From Flaccisagitta enflata (Eukaryota; Chaetognatha; Sagittoidea; Aphragmophora), in assembly GCA_965153355.1 (NCBI GenBank), contig OZ231127.1, positions 18,910,001 to 18,974,000 of the forward strand: 64,000 nt of DNA, read 5' to 3'. Below, in pieces: positions 24,761 to 36,899 of the stretch; position 1 is the first letter of the stretch, and each line of letters begins with the position of its first letter. The notes beneath the pieces are model-generated. The model saw only the letters and a program-made list of their open reading frames with translations, made no database searches and was not told the DNA's origin. Made by a program: the position numbers and the translations under genes.

Positions 24761-25019
24761 GGAAGAGAAGGAAGAAGAAAAGAAAAAAGAAACTAGTCGG
24801 CAGAGAAGCTTATTCTTTGTGGATTAGGTACGTACTTTCATGATGTTCTCCATCAGCATTGCATTATAAACGCAAATGTCTTGCTCATTTATTTGTCGAA
24901 CTATAAAAAACAGAGTTATGTTGTCATTGTGGAGCTCAATCCATACGTCTTTTCACGCTAAATTGATTGATACACATTGACCTTGGTATCACAATTTTTT
25001 GGCTCTGACCTGCCATCGT

Positions 25020-25070
25020 TTTAGAGAGAAAGAGAGAAAGAGAGAAAGAGAGAAAGAGAGAAAGAGAGAA

Positions 25071-25100
<30 letters not shown>
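25020..25100. repeat. (GAGAAA)n and (GACA)n microsatellite
   Basis: GAGAAAGA repeats followed by GACA. Confidence 0.9.
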
Positions 25101-25101
<1 letters not shown>

Positions 25102-25109
25102 GTATCGAT

Positions 25110-26265
25110 GATCAATACGATGATGCGTTTTGGCGCCTAAATGCGCGGAAACGTTTGTCAGAGATTCTTAAAGGAAAGAAATGATGAAATTCTTTAAGGA
25201 AAGCATTCTTAAAAGAAAGAATCAATGATGAAATTATGTCGCAGTGTTGACGGTCAAAAAACAATTTTTTCATCAAGTTTTTAGGTGTAAAACACACTCA
25301 AATCTTTTCCGTTTTGTTCCCTCCATCCTTTACACCAGTGGGGGAATAGGTAAGGTACCTATTGACATGCTTGAATCGATTCTAAGTCCAGAAACAAGAA
25401 GGGAATAGCAAAAACCTATTTGGGAAATTCCACCAAAGGGAGAATCTAGCGTTGCGACATTTTCCTACCTTTTGGGTGTGATATCATATTTTCTTTGTAT
25501 GATACAGACCCGAAGACTAAATGACCGGTCATGGGTGGTGCCATAGACCTACGGTACGACTTCTTACGTTCGCTGGTATTTACTCCCAGCCAAAAAGCAA
25601 AAATCCTTAAAATTATGTACCTCCCCCTGGTTGCGAAGCCAATTTGCATATTCAGAGAAGTCAGGGAATTTTGATGTATTGTATTATCATAAGTCACTCA
25701 AACACAAAACCGCCATTTAATATTCGTCAGTTGGAACCCTGACCATCATTAGGTCTCAAAAATTCACCCTCCCGAAAGTTTTTTTCTGCTTATTTTGACC
25801 TTACTACAGAAAAAAAATCAAGAGTGAGAGCTTTTGAAAATATTATTTCTTGGACGTGAAAGTCTAAGACTGCCTCCACGAGTCAAATTTTGCATTTCCA
25901 AGAACATGGCTGTGATCTCTAGTGAATGCAGAACAGGGCCATGTGTTTATTTTTTTGATTTTGTGCGTTTCTATGCAAACTTAGACTTTCACGCGAGAAC
26001 ACTCAGACAGAATTTTGCAGATTTTGTTTTCTAGTCAGGGAGCTTAAGGAAGTGTAGAGTCAAAATGGCCAAAAAACTCTGAAACTTCATTATTCTGACA
26101 TATTTTTTCCTGCTGAACACAAATTTGACCTCCATTTTGGAATATTTTTTTGGCCCCCCCTTGAAAAATCCATTTTTTTGCAATTTTTTGGGTAAAAATG
26201 CATTTTTTTGGCTCTTTGAAGTACACTATCGTCACCTGGTTGCTTTTTTTAATCAAACCTAACAA
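25110..26265. other. No gene seen; small inverted repeat
   Basis: No credible exon. GTGAAAGTCTAAG (25857) and CTTAGACTTTCACG (25979) form a 14-bp inverted pair about 120 bp apart, possibly a small MITE. Confidence 0.4.
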
Positions 26266-26269
26266 GAAC

Positions 26270-27110
26270 TGAAGTGAATATACAGTTTACAAGAACTTTG
26301 CAGCCATACAGGGACTGTGTATTGCCAATAACAGGCCAAAAATGACCCAAAACAGCCAAAAACAGCATTTTTTAAAAAGAATATCAGTGTTATTTAAAAA
26401 TTTTTTGCCAATCACTCCCAATTAGGTCAGAACTAGGACAAATACACTCATTGAGAGCTTAGGACACTGCTATGAGGATCATAACAGGCAAAAACCAGGC
26501 CATAAATGGCTTCAAATGGCCAAATTTAGCATTTTCTTTGAGTAGATCATTGATATTCAATTTTTTTTCTTGCAAATCTCCCTTAAACCTGTCAAGACTA
26601 GGTCAAATATGCTCAATGAGAGCTTTGGATATTGATAAAGGAGTCACACCAGGCCAAAAACAAGTCGAAAATAGCCTAAGATAGCTAAAATTGGCATTTT
26701 CCTCAAGAAGATCATTATTATCAATAATTTTTTTGTCAATCTCACTCTATCCAGTCAGAACTAGGTCAGATATACTCATTGAGTGCTTTGAAAACTGATA
26801 CCGTGACAAAAACAGGCAAAAAATGGTTTGAAATGATCAAAATTAACATTTTTATTTAAAAAAATTATAGTTATTAAGAATTTTTTTACAAATCTCACTC
26901 ATTCCAGTCAGAACTAGGTCAAATATACTTATTGAGATCTTTAGCTGTTATCGGGGCTATAACAGGTTAAAATAGCCTGAAATAGTCAAAATTAAAACTC
27001 ATGCGTGGTATTCCTTTGTAAATCTCACTATATCCAGTCAGAACTAGGACAAATAAACTTTAGACATTGATACCGGGTCATGATAGACCAAAACAGGCCA
27101 AAAATGGGCT
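26270..27110. repeat. ~155-bp tandem repeat, at least five units
   Basis: The phrase GTCAGAACTAGGTCAAATA, followed by CTCATTGAGAGCTTTGG and GGCCAAAAATGG-type words, recurs near 26428, 26596, 26752, 26907 and 27037. Units are AT-rich and diverged. Confidence 0.8.
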
Positions 27111-27124
27111 AAAATGACAAAAGA

Positions 27125-27625
27125 GAGAGAGAGAGAGAGAGAGAAATCAGAGAGATAGAGAGAGAGAGAAACCAATAGAGCCGGTAGAGCTACCAGAGAG
27201 ACAAAAAAACGGAGACAGGCTGGCAGAAAAAGAGACTTACAAACTGACGGAGATAGACAAATGGAGAGAGACAATAGGAAACAGACAGAGGGAGACAGTT
27301 GGACTGACATAGCAGTGTAGTGTTTCGGTCTAGCTTCTGTTAAGACTTACGCCAGATGAGGATGGTGAATCTGAGTGAATGGGGATCAAATGAAAGTTGA
27401 GGTAAACCTAGTCAAGATCCTGCTTCGTAGTAGTCATTACGAATGAATAGCGGGGGCCCAGAACCTTACCAAAATGTACAATTATGGACATTTATGCATA
27501 CATTGAAAGAAAAACGGACAGAGAGACCACTCGATAGACAAACAGAAATGTTGCCTCTTATCCTAATTTGCATGACGCTGGAAATGTTTTTCGCGAAACA
27601 AATACGGAAGAAAAATGAAAATAGG
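27125..27625. other. No gene; GA/ACAG-rich then unique
   Basis: Degenerate GAGA and ACAGA words to about 27305, then sequence with no credible exon. Confidence 0.4.
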
Positions 27626-27757
27626 AACAAGGCCTGATACACAGCCACCAGTTGCGGACGGGTGGGCAGGGGCGGAAATGCGACTCATGCTGACGGACGG
27701 ACCAACGGACCAACGGACCGACGGACAAAGCCTCTTATAGAGTAACGTGTCTGCAAA
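27626..27757 (+). mobile_element. HINE-like element, GGCCG-hairpin subfamily
   Basis: AACAAGGCCTGATACACAGCC, AGTTGCGGACGGGTGGGCAG, (GGACCAAC/GGACGGAC)n, then CTTATAGAGTAACGTGTCTGCA. Subterminal pair GTTGCGGAC/GTCTGCAAA. Confidence 0.65.
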
Positions 27758-27919
27758 GAACTTTTGCTTATTGTCCGGTGTCTCCATTCTGCAAATACTT
27801 ATGCCTCTACCCTTTTCACTCTATTAAGATGCGTCATCGCATCTCTATAAGAGGGTCTGTCTGTCCATCCGTCGGTCTGTCGGTCCATCGGTCCCTAGGT
27901 ATGTCCGTTACGCTTCCTC

Positions 27920-28398
27920 TAATACACTTTTTTTTTATAAGAGACCAGTTTATAAGAGACATGAGGCTGAGATTTGCCAAAATTTTAAGAACAGAATAAG
28001 AGAATACCCAGGCTGAGATTCACTTTTGGAAATTTTTTAGAAAATATTTTTTGAGTCTCTTCATAAAACATATGACAATCCTTAAACTTTTTTCAAAAAA
28101 ATTGTAAATTTTTCAGGAAAAGACTTTCGTTTTTGGTTTTGTTTTGTCACATTGAACTAGATATTTCAAGTTTTATAGTAACTAACAAGTTTTCAATTGA
28201 AGATACATAGAACACTACGAAATAGTGTATCTATACAGTGTTTTCCATATAAATAGCGTATTTTTGCATGGTTTTCCATATTTCACGCATTGAAAAAACA
28301 AGAACAATTTAAGAGAATTTGAGCCTCAAAACAGCAAAAAATTTAAGAACATCCAGGCTGAGTTGAAAAATGTTGTCTCTTATAAAAAAAAGTGTATC
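27920..28398. mobile_element. TA-type MITE with T-rich inverted ends
   Basis: Ends TACACTTTTTTTTTATAAG and CTTATAAAAAAAAGTGTA flank about 480 bp, with subterminal GAGACATGAGGCTGAGATT words. Relatives lie at 46908, 48024 and 53190. TA at the outer ends fits a TA target duplication. Confidence 0.65.
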
Positions 28399-29525
28399 GC
28401 GCTGATGACGAATAGAGTTGCCCGCCCGGGCTCGTTTTTTCTACTCTTATGACCAATGTCAATTGAGGAAAGTTTTTTGATGTTCTTAGAACATAATTTT
28501 GAAAATTTTGATATGGCATTGCAGGGACTTATACACCATAGACCAAAATTCCTTAAGGGGTCTGTTGGTGATGCCTGTAAAATGTTCATGACCCTGGGAG
28601 GCATTTTTGGGTGTTATATAATAATTCATTTAAGGGCTGTCAACCAAAAATTACAAAATTTACTAATTTTAAGCCTTTTTTCACTCTACAAGCTTTCCAA
28701 AAGTTGATTCATAGCCCTGACACTTGGCATGCACATCAAATGGACTCTAAATAAGTTGTATAGAAAAAAAGATTAATGTGTGATAATTTTCAGGTATCTA
28801 AATTAAGAAAAAAACATGTTTTTTTTTTATAATATTAATGAAAAATGCTGTTATTACCCCCTTAAAGTAGACCAATTTTCACTGGAGGTACTTCACATCA
28901 AGTACTACCTCCATGTCAAATTTCATCAAAATGGGAGCACTTAAAACACAAACAATTGCTTTTGAAGTTAGTCTTAATTTAACAATTTTTTTAAATTTCA
29001 TTTTTTGATATAGCGCTTAAACGAAAAAAGATTTTGCATTGATTTTTTATTTTTTAACAGCCCATATACTATTTTAAAGAATACTAAAAAAAAATTCATG
29101 AATATGTAAACTTCATTTTCATCACCCTTTGACTGGTCAAATTTCGTCTTCGTTTGCACTGTGACTTAATGAAATATTAACGATGACGACAATGATAACG
29201 ATGATGTTGCTATGCAAGTCTGCCCAGGTGTGTATGTTCATGATGGAATTGACTAGAAAGAAACAAGGTGTCCGTAACAGAGCCTCTGAGAACAATCAGG
29301 GAAAGAATTGATGATTACGATGAATCATGGGAGATAGAGGTGTTATCAATTGGAGTGAGTGAATGGAATCAACGCCTTTACATAATTCTGATGTTCCTTC
29401 TGGACCAGTGCATCAGAATCGAGTTCAGATGTCTTAAGATGCAGACATCGGAATACATTTTCTCTCCCCCCCCCCCACGGCTAAGAAATTGTTGATTTTC
29501 TTCCTCATTTAGTACAAAAAAGTAA
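28399..29525. other. No gene seen
   Basis: AT-rich, with short open frames. An apparent frame at 29268-29495 has no supporting splice or start context. Confidence 0.4.
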
Positions 29526-29652
29526 TTTTTGGGATTCTTTATATATCGAGTTTATTCACATGGAAAACATGTAGCACAATAGATAGAAAAACAAAAAGAC
29601 AGATGTTAAGACACAGGCAAAAAAAAGAAAATACAGATACAGTGAATCACAT

Positions 29653-32481
29653 TTAGTGACTAATGAAGATCGGGCATTGAGCTACGCTCAGCATGAATTT
29701 CGCAGTTCGCTTCTCAATCAACTCTTCCCACGTGGGTCTTTTAAGAGCATGTTGAAGGTCAGTGACCGATTCCCAGTTTCGGTATCCGAAAACTCGACGA
29801 AAGATGGAGTTATACGCAACTCTGAGTCTGCGTCTCTCGTCTCTGTCTGCAACGTGAATGACCTCAGTTGCGTAAGTTAGGATTGAGACACATTGAGATT
29901 CTAGAAGGTGTAACATGACAGTCTCGTCAGATCTCCCGTCAATTCTCAAAATTGCATTCGCAGAACGGTAAAACGACTTGACTTTCGCGTCGATGCTGCA
30001 GTTGAACGATTTGTGAGAGACAAGTGTGACCCCGAGATAAGACCACGACTGAACCCACTCAATGGCTTTGCCGTCTAAGATGAGATTTGGTAAATGACAC
30101 TTTTTTCCAAATGCCATATTTTTGGTTTTTTTCGCATTGAGAAGGATGTCCCACTCACCACAGTATTGCTCAGTCGCATTCAAAAGTGTTTGGAGACCCT
30201 TCAAAGATGGAGCCAAAAGGGCCATGTCGTCCGCGTACAGTAAAATGGATAAGAATCTCTCCATGAGATAGCATCCTATTCCTATGGCGCAAAGAATGGA
30301 CACAAGGTCGTCGACATAAATGCAGTAGAAGATAGGGGAGAGTATTCCCCCTTGCCTGACGCCAGCTTCAATGCAGAACCAGCCACTAAGCGTGTCTCCC
30401 CAGCGAACTCGGCATTCTAAATTGGAGTACCAAAAGATGATGATGTTGAGGAACGTGAGCGGGATGTTGCGCTGTAGCAACTTGATGAATAGGCCGGCGT
30501 GGACGAGGCGGTCAAAGGCCTTCGAAGCATCCAACATGGAGCAATAGACGTTACTACCCCGATTGGTGTAGTAGTTGATAGTCTCTTTTAGAGAGTGAAT
30601 GGCCAGAGAAGTTGACGATTTCCGTTTGAATCCAAACTGATAACTGGATGTTGACAGATATGGTTGGAAGATGATGCGGAGAACGTGCTCAAAGATTTTG
30701 CTAATTATGGGCGCGATGGTGATACCTCTATAATTATTGAGATCGCCTTTGTCACCGTGCTGGTCCTTGACGATAGGCACGATAGTTCCTTTCTGAAATT
30801 GGGACGGAACATATCCATGAAGCAGCATTGCGTTGAAGAGACTGGTGAGACGAGTCATCAATGGCAATGGCGCATTGAAAAAGTGCTCAGCTGAGATGTT
30901 TTCATCGTCGCTGCATTTGCCTTTTTTGAGGCTTAAAATGGCATCAATGACATTTTCAGTGGTGACAGTGTGGGTGCCACATGAGCAATTAGAGTGATCG
31001 GCAATTTTCTCATGGTACATTTGATCAAAAGTATTTTGCAGTTGATTCACTCGCTGACGGTTGTTTGGTTGAGACACTTTGACAAAGTGGGATTTGAAAG
31101 AATCGGCAATTTCTACCTTGGTAGTAACTCCGTTTACTACTGTATGCAAATCAGACTTTGATGTGCTGTAGACACGCTTCCAAGACTTCCAAAATTCTGT
31201 GGTGTTTTTGGATGCAAGAGTTGTGTGAAGCCTATTCCAGCAAGATTGAATCGGTCTTTTTTGTGCGACTTTGATGGCATGACGATAAGCTGCTCTTACA
31301 CGAAGACGCTCTGCATTGGTGTTGCCTGAACGTGGCTTGCCTTCAGACTTCCATAATTTATGAATCGAGATATTTTCTTGCTTTAGTGTGGAGAGTTCCT
31401 CCGTCCACCAGTGCTTCTGCACACCAGGTTTGTGGCGGGGCAGGACCTTATCTGAATCAGTAATGATCTTAGTGAGATTGTCATACTCATCTTGTATGGA
31501 ACGTGTACATTCTTCATTGGTGCAATGAGCAATATTACACGAGGTAGTGACTGATGGGATTTCAGCGAGAAGTGAGCTAACATGATTTGAGTACAAAAGC
31601 TTTTGTTCACCTGAGCATTTTTCCCACTTCAAAGATGGATGCTGGGTAGAATTTTCGGCCAGAGGTGGTTCGGCAGTCAGAGTTATGGATAAATGAAACA
31701 TAATGGGGTGATGGTCAGAAGTGTTTTCGCCTACATCGAGAATAATGTGATTGTCCGTTGATGGCACAAGAGATTGCGAAATCAAAAAGTGGTCATTCCA
31801 TTTCTTTTGACCGAGAGAATCATGGAAATATGTATAGCTGTCTTGGTCACTAATTTGGTTATCACACGAAACCAGATTGAATTTGGAGTTGAATTCTGAC
31901 CATAAGCAATCAAATGGAGATGTACCCCTAAACTCAGTGTTGAAATCGCCACCGATGATAACTTTATGAAGTGGGTGGTCTGAAAGAATTTCTTCCAGCA
32001 TAGAAATAGTTTCAATGGATTCGGCCATACACTCTTGCCGTTTGCACGAGTCGAAGAATGGCATGTACAGAGAAATGAATAATATCGGATCAGGCTCAGC
32101 CGTGACCTCCACGCATACAATTCGTTTATGGCGATAGTTAACGAGTGGTTTGACAGCATGATTCAAATCGTGAGACCAAGCTATGCTTACGCCGCCGAAT
32201 GGTCGGCCGCGTAAAATGCCGCCAGAGACGGCATCTTCCATGCCTGAGTGCGCGACGTAATTGACGCCCAGTTGCTGAAGTTGAGAAAGGCGACTTTCCG
32301 GCAACCATAGCTCTTGAGCAAGCCAGAGGCCACCGTATTGTTGCAGGCATTGTTTGTGAAACGTTGAGGAAGTTTTGAAGCTGTGCAAGTTGTGCGATGC
32401 AACAGTGATACTTTTATTGAACGACGCGAAAATGAATACGAAACAAAAAAGTCTTAGGAGAGGCAAGGAATCACTGGCCAT
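29653..32481 (-). CDS. LINE ORF2: endonuclease-reverse transcriptase
   Basis: A protein of 942 residues if read from the ATG at 32481, which overlaps the ORF1 stop by 11 nt. That start is preferred because the frame upstream runs inside ORF1. Residues about 1-30 are hydrophobic (LPLLRLFCFVFIFASF), then the endonuclease begins (SHNLHSF), with LAQELWLPES, IIGGDFNTEF and TSDHHPIMFH as its catalytic motifs. The reverse transcriptase follows: NNYRGITIAPI, MLDASKAFDR, GVRQGGILSP, and the active-site LLYADDMALLAPS, with the thumb after it. The C-terminus ends in FMLSVAQCPIFISH. It should nick DNA and copy the element RNA at the target. There is no internal stop and the key residues are present, so it may be active. 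Confidence 0.92.
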   Translation of the reverse strand: MASDSLPLLRLFCFVFIFASFNKSITVASHNLHSFKTSSTFHKQCLQQYGGLWLAQELWLPESRLSQLQQLGVNYVAHSGMEDAVSGGILRGRPFGGVSIAWSHDLNHAVKPLVNYRHKRIVCVEVTAEPDPILFISLYMPFFDSCKRQECMAESIETISMLEEILSDHPLHKVIIGGDFNTEFRGTSPFDCLWSEFNSKFNLVSCDNQISDQDSYTYFHDSLGQKKWNDHFLISQSLVPSTDNHIILDVGENTSDHHPIMFHLSITLTAEPPLAENSTQHPSLKWEKCSGEQKLLYSNHVSSLLAEIPSVTTSCNIAHCTNEECTRSIQDEYDNLTKIITDSDKVLPRHKPGVQKHWWTEELSTLKQENISIHKLWKSEGKPRSGNTNAERLRVRAAYRHAIKVAQKRPIQSCWNRLHTTLASKNTTEFWKSWKRVYSTSKSDLHTVVNGVTTKVEIADSFKSHFVKVSQPNNRQRVNQLQNTFDQMYHEKIADHSNCSCGTHTVTTENVIDAILSLKKGKCSDDENISAEHFFNAPLPLMTRLTSLFNAMLLHGYVPSQFQKGTIVPIVKDQHGDKGDLNNYRGITIAPIISKIFEHVLRIIFQPYLSTSSYQFGFKRKSSTSLAIHSLKETINYYTNRGSNVYCSMLDASKAFDRLVHAGLFIKLLQRNIPLTFLNIIIFWYSNLECRVRWGDTLSGWFCIEAGVRQGGILSPIFYCIYVDDLVSILCAIGIGCYLMERFLSILLYADDMALLAPSLKGLQTLLNATEQYCGEWDILLNAKKTKNMAFGKKCHLPNLILDGKAIEWVQSWSYLGVTLVSHKSFNCSIDAKVKSFYRSANAILRIDGRSDETVMLHLLESQCVSILTYATEVIHVADRDERRRLRVAYNSIFRRVFGYRNWESVTDLQHALKRPTWEELIEKRTAKFMLSVAQCPIFISH

Positions 32482-33880
32482 TTTGGCCTGCTGACTGCTT
32501 TTGTTTGGAGGCAATATCCTTTTTAAGCGATTTTGGCTTGTAGGTCCAACTGGAGACGCGGACATTAGATGGCCATGATTTACTGTTGAGGACTTCATCC
32601 TTTTGAGATATGTCGACCCTCACTTTTGCACACACAGTGCCTTTGATTTTGGAAGGAAATACAGTGACCTCCCTAACGACAATGGATTTACTCTGAAGAT
32701 GAGTTTTGACCTGTTCAATGGTTGTCCCTTCTTTCAGACGAGAGACGGCGACCTCCCAAAAGTCACGTTTTTGTTTAGCAACACCTTCGAGCACCGAGGC
32801 CTCGCCTGACCCAGTGACCAACTCGATTTTCTTTCTCTTTCTCGTATAGTCGATCCAATTGTTCTCGTTTACACGAAGTCGATTGGCCTTATCGGCGAAA
32901 GTAGATTTGGAATTGTTTTTCCCAGCTGCCGGGACTGTGCCCGCTGCAGCTGCTGCTGCTGATGCTGCCGGTGTAGTTGCCGACGCAGATTCCAGTGAAA
33001 TAGCCGACGCAGATGCCGACGCAGATGCCGACGCAGATGCCGACGCAGATGCCGACGCAGATGCCGTCGCAGATGCCGACGCAGATGCCGACGCAGATGC
33101 CGACAGAGCTGCCGACGCAGCTGCCGACGCAGATGGCAACGCAGATGCCGACTCAGATGCCGGCGCAGATGGCGACGCTGATGCCGATGCAGTTGTCGAC
33201 AAAGATGTTGCCGCCGATGTTGATCCAGGTGCCGACGACGATGGCGGGGAAACGGAAGGCGAGAGACCCGTCAATGGAGACTCGGGCGTGACTGCCGAGG
33301 GCGTGAAGAAATGTGATGAATCCACTGGAGACGCCGGGACGAATTGTTCAGCGCCGGTTTGGAAACGCTTTGGAGTGAAAGGGTCAGCGGACCCACTGAG
33401 CTTTCTTTTGCCTTTAGCGAAGCTTTTATTGGTATTAGAAAGCAAACGAACTTGACTTTCCAAGGACTCAATGGAGGCCTTTTGACTGTCGACTTTTTCG
33501 CTAAGTTTTTCGATAGACGCAATCAAAAATTGCACGCTTAGTTTTTCCACGTTGGCACCGGGAAGACGGTTGGGATTTGAGGCGACAAATTCAACGTTAA
33601 GTTTCCCGGCTTTCTCACGATCTACCACCGTCCAGATGTCGACGGCGTCGGTGACAACGCGCCGGAGAGCGCCGGATTTGCCTTCGACGCGTTTGACGGA
33701 AAACTCCTTGATGGAATCAGCAATGGACGCCTTTTCACATTCAGAAGTGAGCGTGTTTTTGGCCTCAACGGCCTCGCGTAACGAGTAGAAGTCGCATAGG
33801 GCTGTTATTAGGTTTTCACGATCCAACTTGTCAAATTGCACCGACAAGAAGCAAAGAAATTCGTTGATGAGGAGAGACAT
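32471..33880 (-). CDS. LINE ORF1: putative RNA-binding protein
   Basis: 469 residues starting [20 protein letters not shown]. An alpha-helical N-terminal region (to about 110) contains [21 protein letters not shown] likely coiled coil at about 113-150 ([20 protein letters not shown]) is followed by a Ser/Pro/Thr-rich linker and a long Ala-Ser run (about 235-320) encoded by a GCCGACGCAGAT-type 12-bp minisatellite (on +). The basic C-terminal part ([12 protein letters not shown], then [17 protein letters not shown] and [17 protein letters not shown]) looks like a small alpha/beta nucleic-acid-binding fold. LINE ORF1 proteins usually bind the element RNA; that role is inferred from position and layout. 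Its stop overlaps the ORF2 start. Confidence 0.8.
   Translation of the reverse strand: MSLLINEFLCFLSVQFDKLDRENLITALCDFYSLREAVEAKNTLTSECEKASIADSIKEFSVKRVEGKSGALRRVVTDAVDIWTVVDREKAGKLNVEFVASNPNRLPGANVEKLSVQFLIASIEKLSEKVDSQKASIESLESQVRLLSNTNKSFAKGKRKLSGSADPFTPKRFQTGAEQFVPASPVDSSHFFTPSAVTPESPLTGLSPSVSPPSSSAPGSTSAATSLSTTASASASPSAPASESASALPSASAAASAALSASASASASASATASASASASASASASASASASAISLESASATTPAASAAAAAAGTVPAAGKNNSKSTFADKANRLRVNENNWIDYTRKRKKIELVTGSGEASVLEGVAKQKRDFWEVAVSRLKEGTTIEQVKTHLQSKSIVVREVTVFPSKIKGTVCAKVRVDISQKDEVLNSKSWPSNVRVSSWTYKPKSLKKDIASKQKQSAGQNGQ
32995..33200. repeat. 12-bp GATGCCGACGCA minisatellite inside ORF1
   Basis: Perfect and near-perfect units on +, read on the minus strand as the Ala-Ser run of ORF1. 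The 6- or 12-bp period keeps the frame. Confidence 0.9.
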
Positions 33881-34009
33881 GGTGAGACATTTGTATAGTC
33901 ATAGGGCGAATTCTTTTTTGGTGAAAAAATCAGGAGCAGAAATTCGTGCGACCGTTCGGTTCGGTGATCAAGATATACAAGATTTATAAATATTTGTATT
34001 GTTGTAATG

Positions 34010-34595
34010 AGATATCACTTTAAGTTCTACCAAAAGTGTGAACTCTTTGTTTCTTTTATTCCCTTTGACTACCTTCCCCATTATCATACCGTTGAGTTTT
34101 ATTCCCCCTGCGTAGGGGGTTACGTAACAATATATACGCCTGCTCCTTTATTCTCTTTCTTGCTCAAAGTGCGTCAAATTCATTGCCCCAAAGACGTCAA
34201 CAGAATTTCAAGTCTCGTTATGTTGGCTTCCATCGAGTCCTTCAACACCACAGCGTCTTCAGCCGTGATAGCGTGATCACGATGTATACAAGCCGTAGGT
34301 TCCGAGAATTATGCCAACTACAGAATACCATATATTTGCTGTTTAATATGCTTTCTCTTTCTCTCTTTGTCTCTCTCTGCAAATAATGGCGATTTCTCAA
34401 TGTCAACAATCTTCCTTTTTTAGTTGCGTGTGCGCGACTTAAACAGGCTTGGTCTGTCCGTCGCCTGGTCAGTTAGTCCCCATTTAATTACATTTGAGCT
34501 TCACTGGAGGGCAAAAAAAAAAATATCATGTAGCGAAGCTGCCACATTGCAATACTACATAACTACATAATCTTTCATAGGACAGTAGATTACAT
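34010..34595. other. No gene; HINE end fragment
   Basis: TTTTTTAGTTGCGTGTGCGC then GACTTAAACAGGCTTGGTC and GTCCGTCGCC at 34425-34480 is one end of a HINE. There is no credible exon. Confidence 0.45.
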
Positions 34596-34599
34596 GCCT

Positions 34600-34978
34600 T
34601 AAAGACGGGCATTACGTCGGTTGCTCCGCCTGATTTTGCTGAATTGTTCCTGTGCGACCTCCTCATAATGTGACACTTCAGATTCTATTTCAAACAAGCT
34701 TAAGCGCAACTTTCTAGCTTGATGGGAACCTTTTTTTAAGGGTTGATTAGAAGTTAACAAAGAAAATAAAAGGAAAATTTTAAGAGGCACCTTAAGGGGA
34801 TTTTTTCCCATTAGTTTCTATGTATACTTAAAATGGGCCCTAAAAAAGGTTCGCATCAATCTAGAATATTGCGCATGGGCTCATTTGAAAGAAAATCATC
34901 AGTGTCACACTATGAAGAGGTCGTACAGGGGCATTTCAGCAAAGTCAGGCGGAGCAACCAACGTAACGGGCATGCCTT
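34600..34978. mobile_element. Fold-back element
   Basis: GGTTGCTCCGCCTGATTTTG near 34619 is repeated inverted as AAAGTCAGGCGGAGCAACC at 34941-34959, and GTGACACTTCA matches the right-hand AGTGTCACA. Arms are about 110-130 bp, with a looser A/T-rich loop. Confidence 0.75.
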
Positions 34979-35270
34979 ATTAGCGAGGGGGGGGCGCTCA
35001 AGCAGTGCTCGTTTGTATGTATTTGTGGTTTTTGGCCTCACATCCCTTACCTAATTACATTAAGGACTATAAATACAGCCCCTGCTCACTTTCAGACTAC
35101 TGGGGAAGCCGTGTTGCTTGGCCTTGGACTTCTTCTTTTAAAGCTTAAGTTAAATGTATAACTTCAGGATATCAAGATCCAGTGTTGGTGATGTCACTTG
35201 TCAAGACCTTTTCGTGATGTCACTTGGTAAGCCATTTTAAGTTTCATATATCAACTGAGAAATATGTAGG

Positions 35271-35450
35271 TACAGTTGAACCCCGTTTTAACGGACCCGC
35301 CCAGAATTCTGCCTATACCAGATACAAACTCATAGTCCCTTCAAGTTATTTTCTATAACTTCTTTAGTTGGCAATAGCAGAAGTCCGCCTTTAACAAAAA
35401 AAAAAAAATTATTGGTCCCTTGATATTCATTAAAGCGGGTTCAACTGTAC
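35271..35450. mobile_element. pogo/mariner-like MITE
   Basis: TACAGTTGAACCCCGTTTTA and TAAAGCGGGTTCAACTGTA bound 180 bp with TA at both ends. The interior has CGCCTTTAACA and TTGGTCCCTTGA words shared with 61730-61768. Confidence 0.75.
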
Positions 35451-36891
<1,441 letters not shown>

Positions 36892-36899
36892 CATTTCAG

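Larger units (their letters stand above)
29530..34000 (-). mobile_element. Non-LTR retrotransposon (LINE), nearly complete
   Basis: A two-ORF element on the minus strand. ORF1 is at 33880-32471 and ORF2 at 32481-29653. The 3' untranslated tail of about 120 nt contains GTGAATAAACTCG (AATAAA) and ends near a GATATATAAAG stretch. About 100 nt or more of 5' leader precedes ORF1; the exact 5' end and target duplications are not resolved. Both frames are open, which suggests a young copy. An APE-type endonuclease plus RT places it in the broad CR1/L2/Jockey-like assemblage; the clade is not certain. Confidence 0.85.

Noticed and set aside
32482-32598. ORF2 start 39 codons upstream of the chosen ATG
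   Set aside because: That stretch is inside ORF1 in another frame and its peptide is the shadow of ORF1; the ATG overlapping the ORF1 stop is the more likely start.
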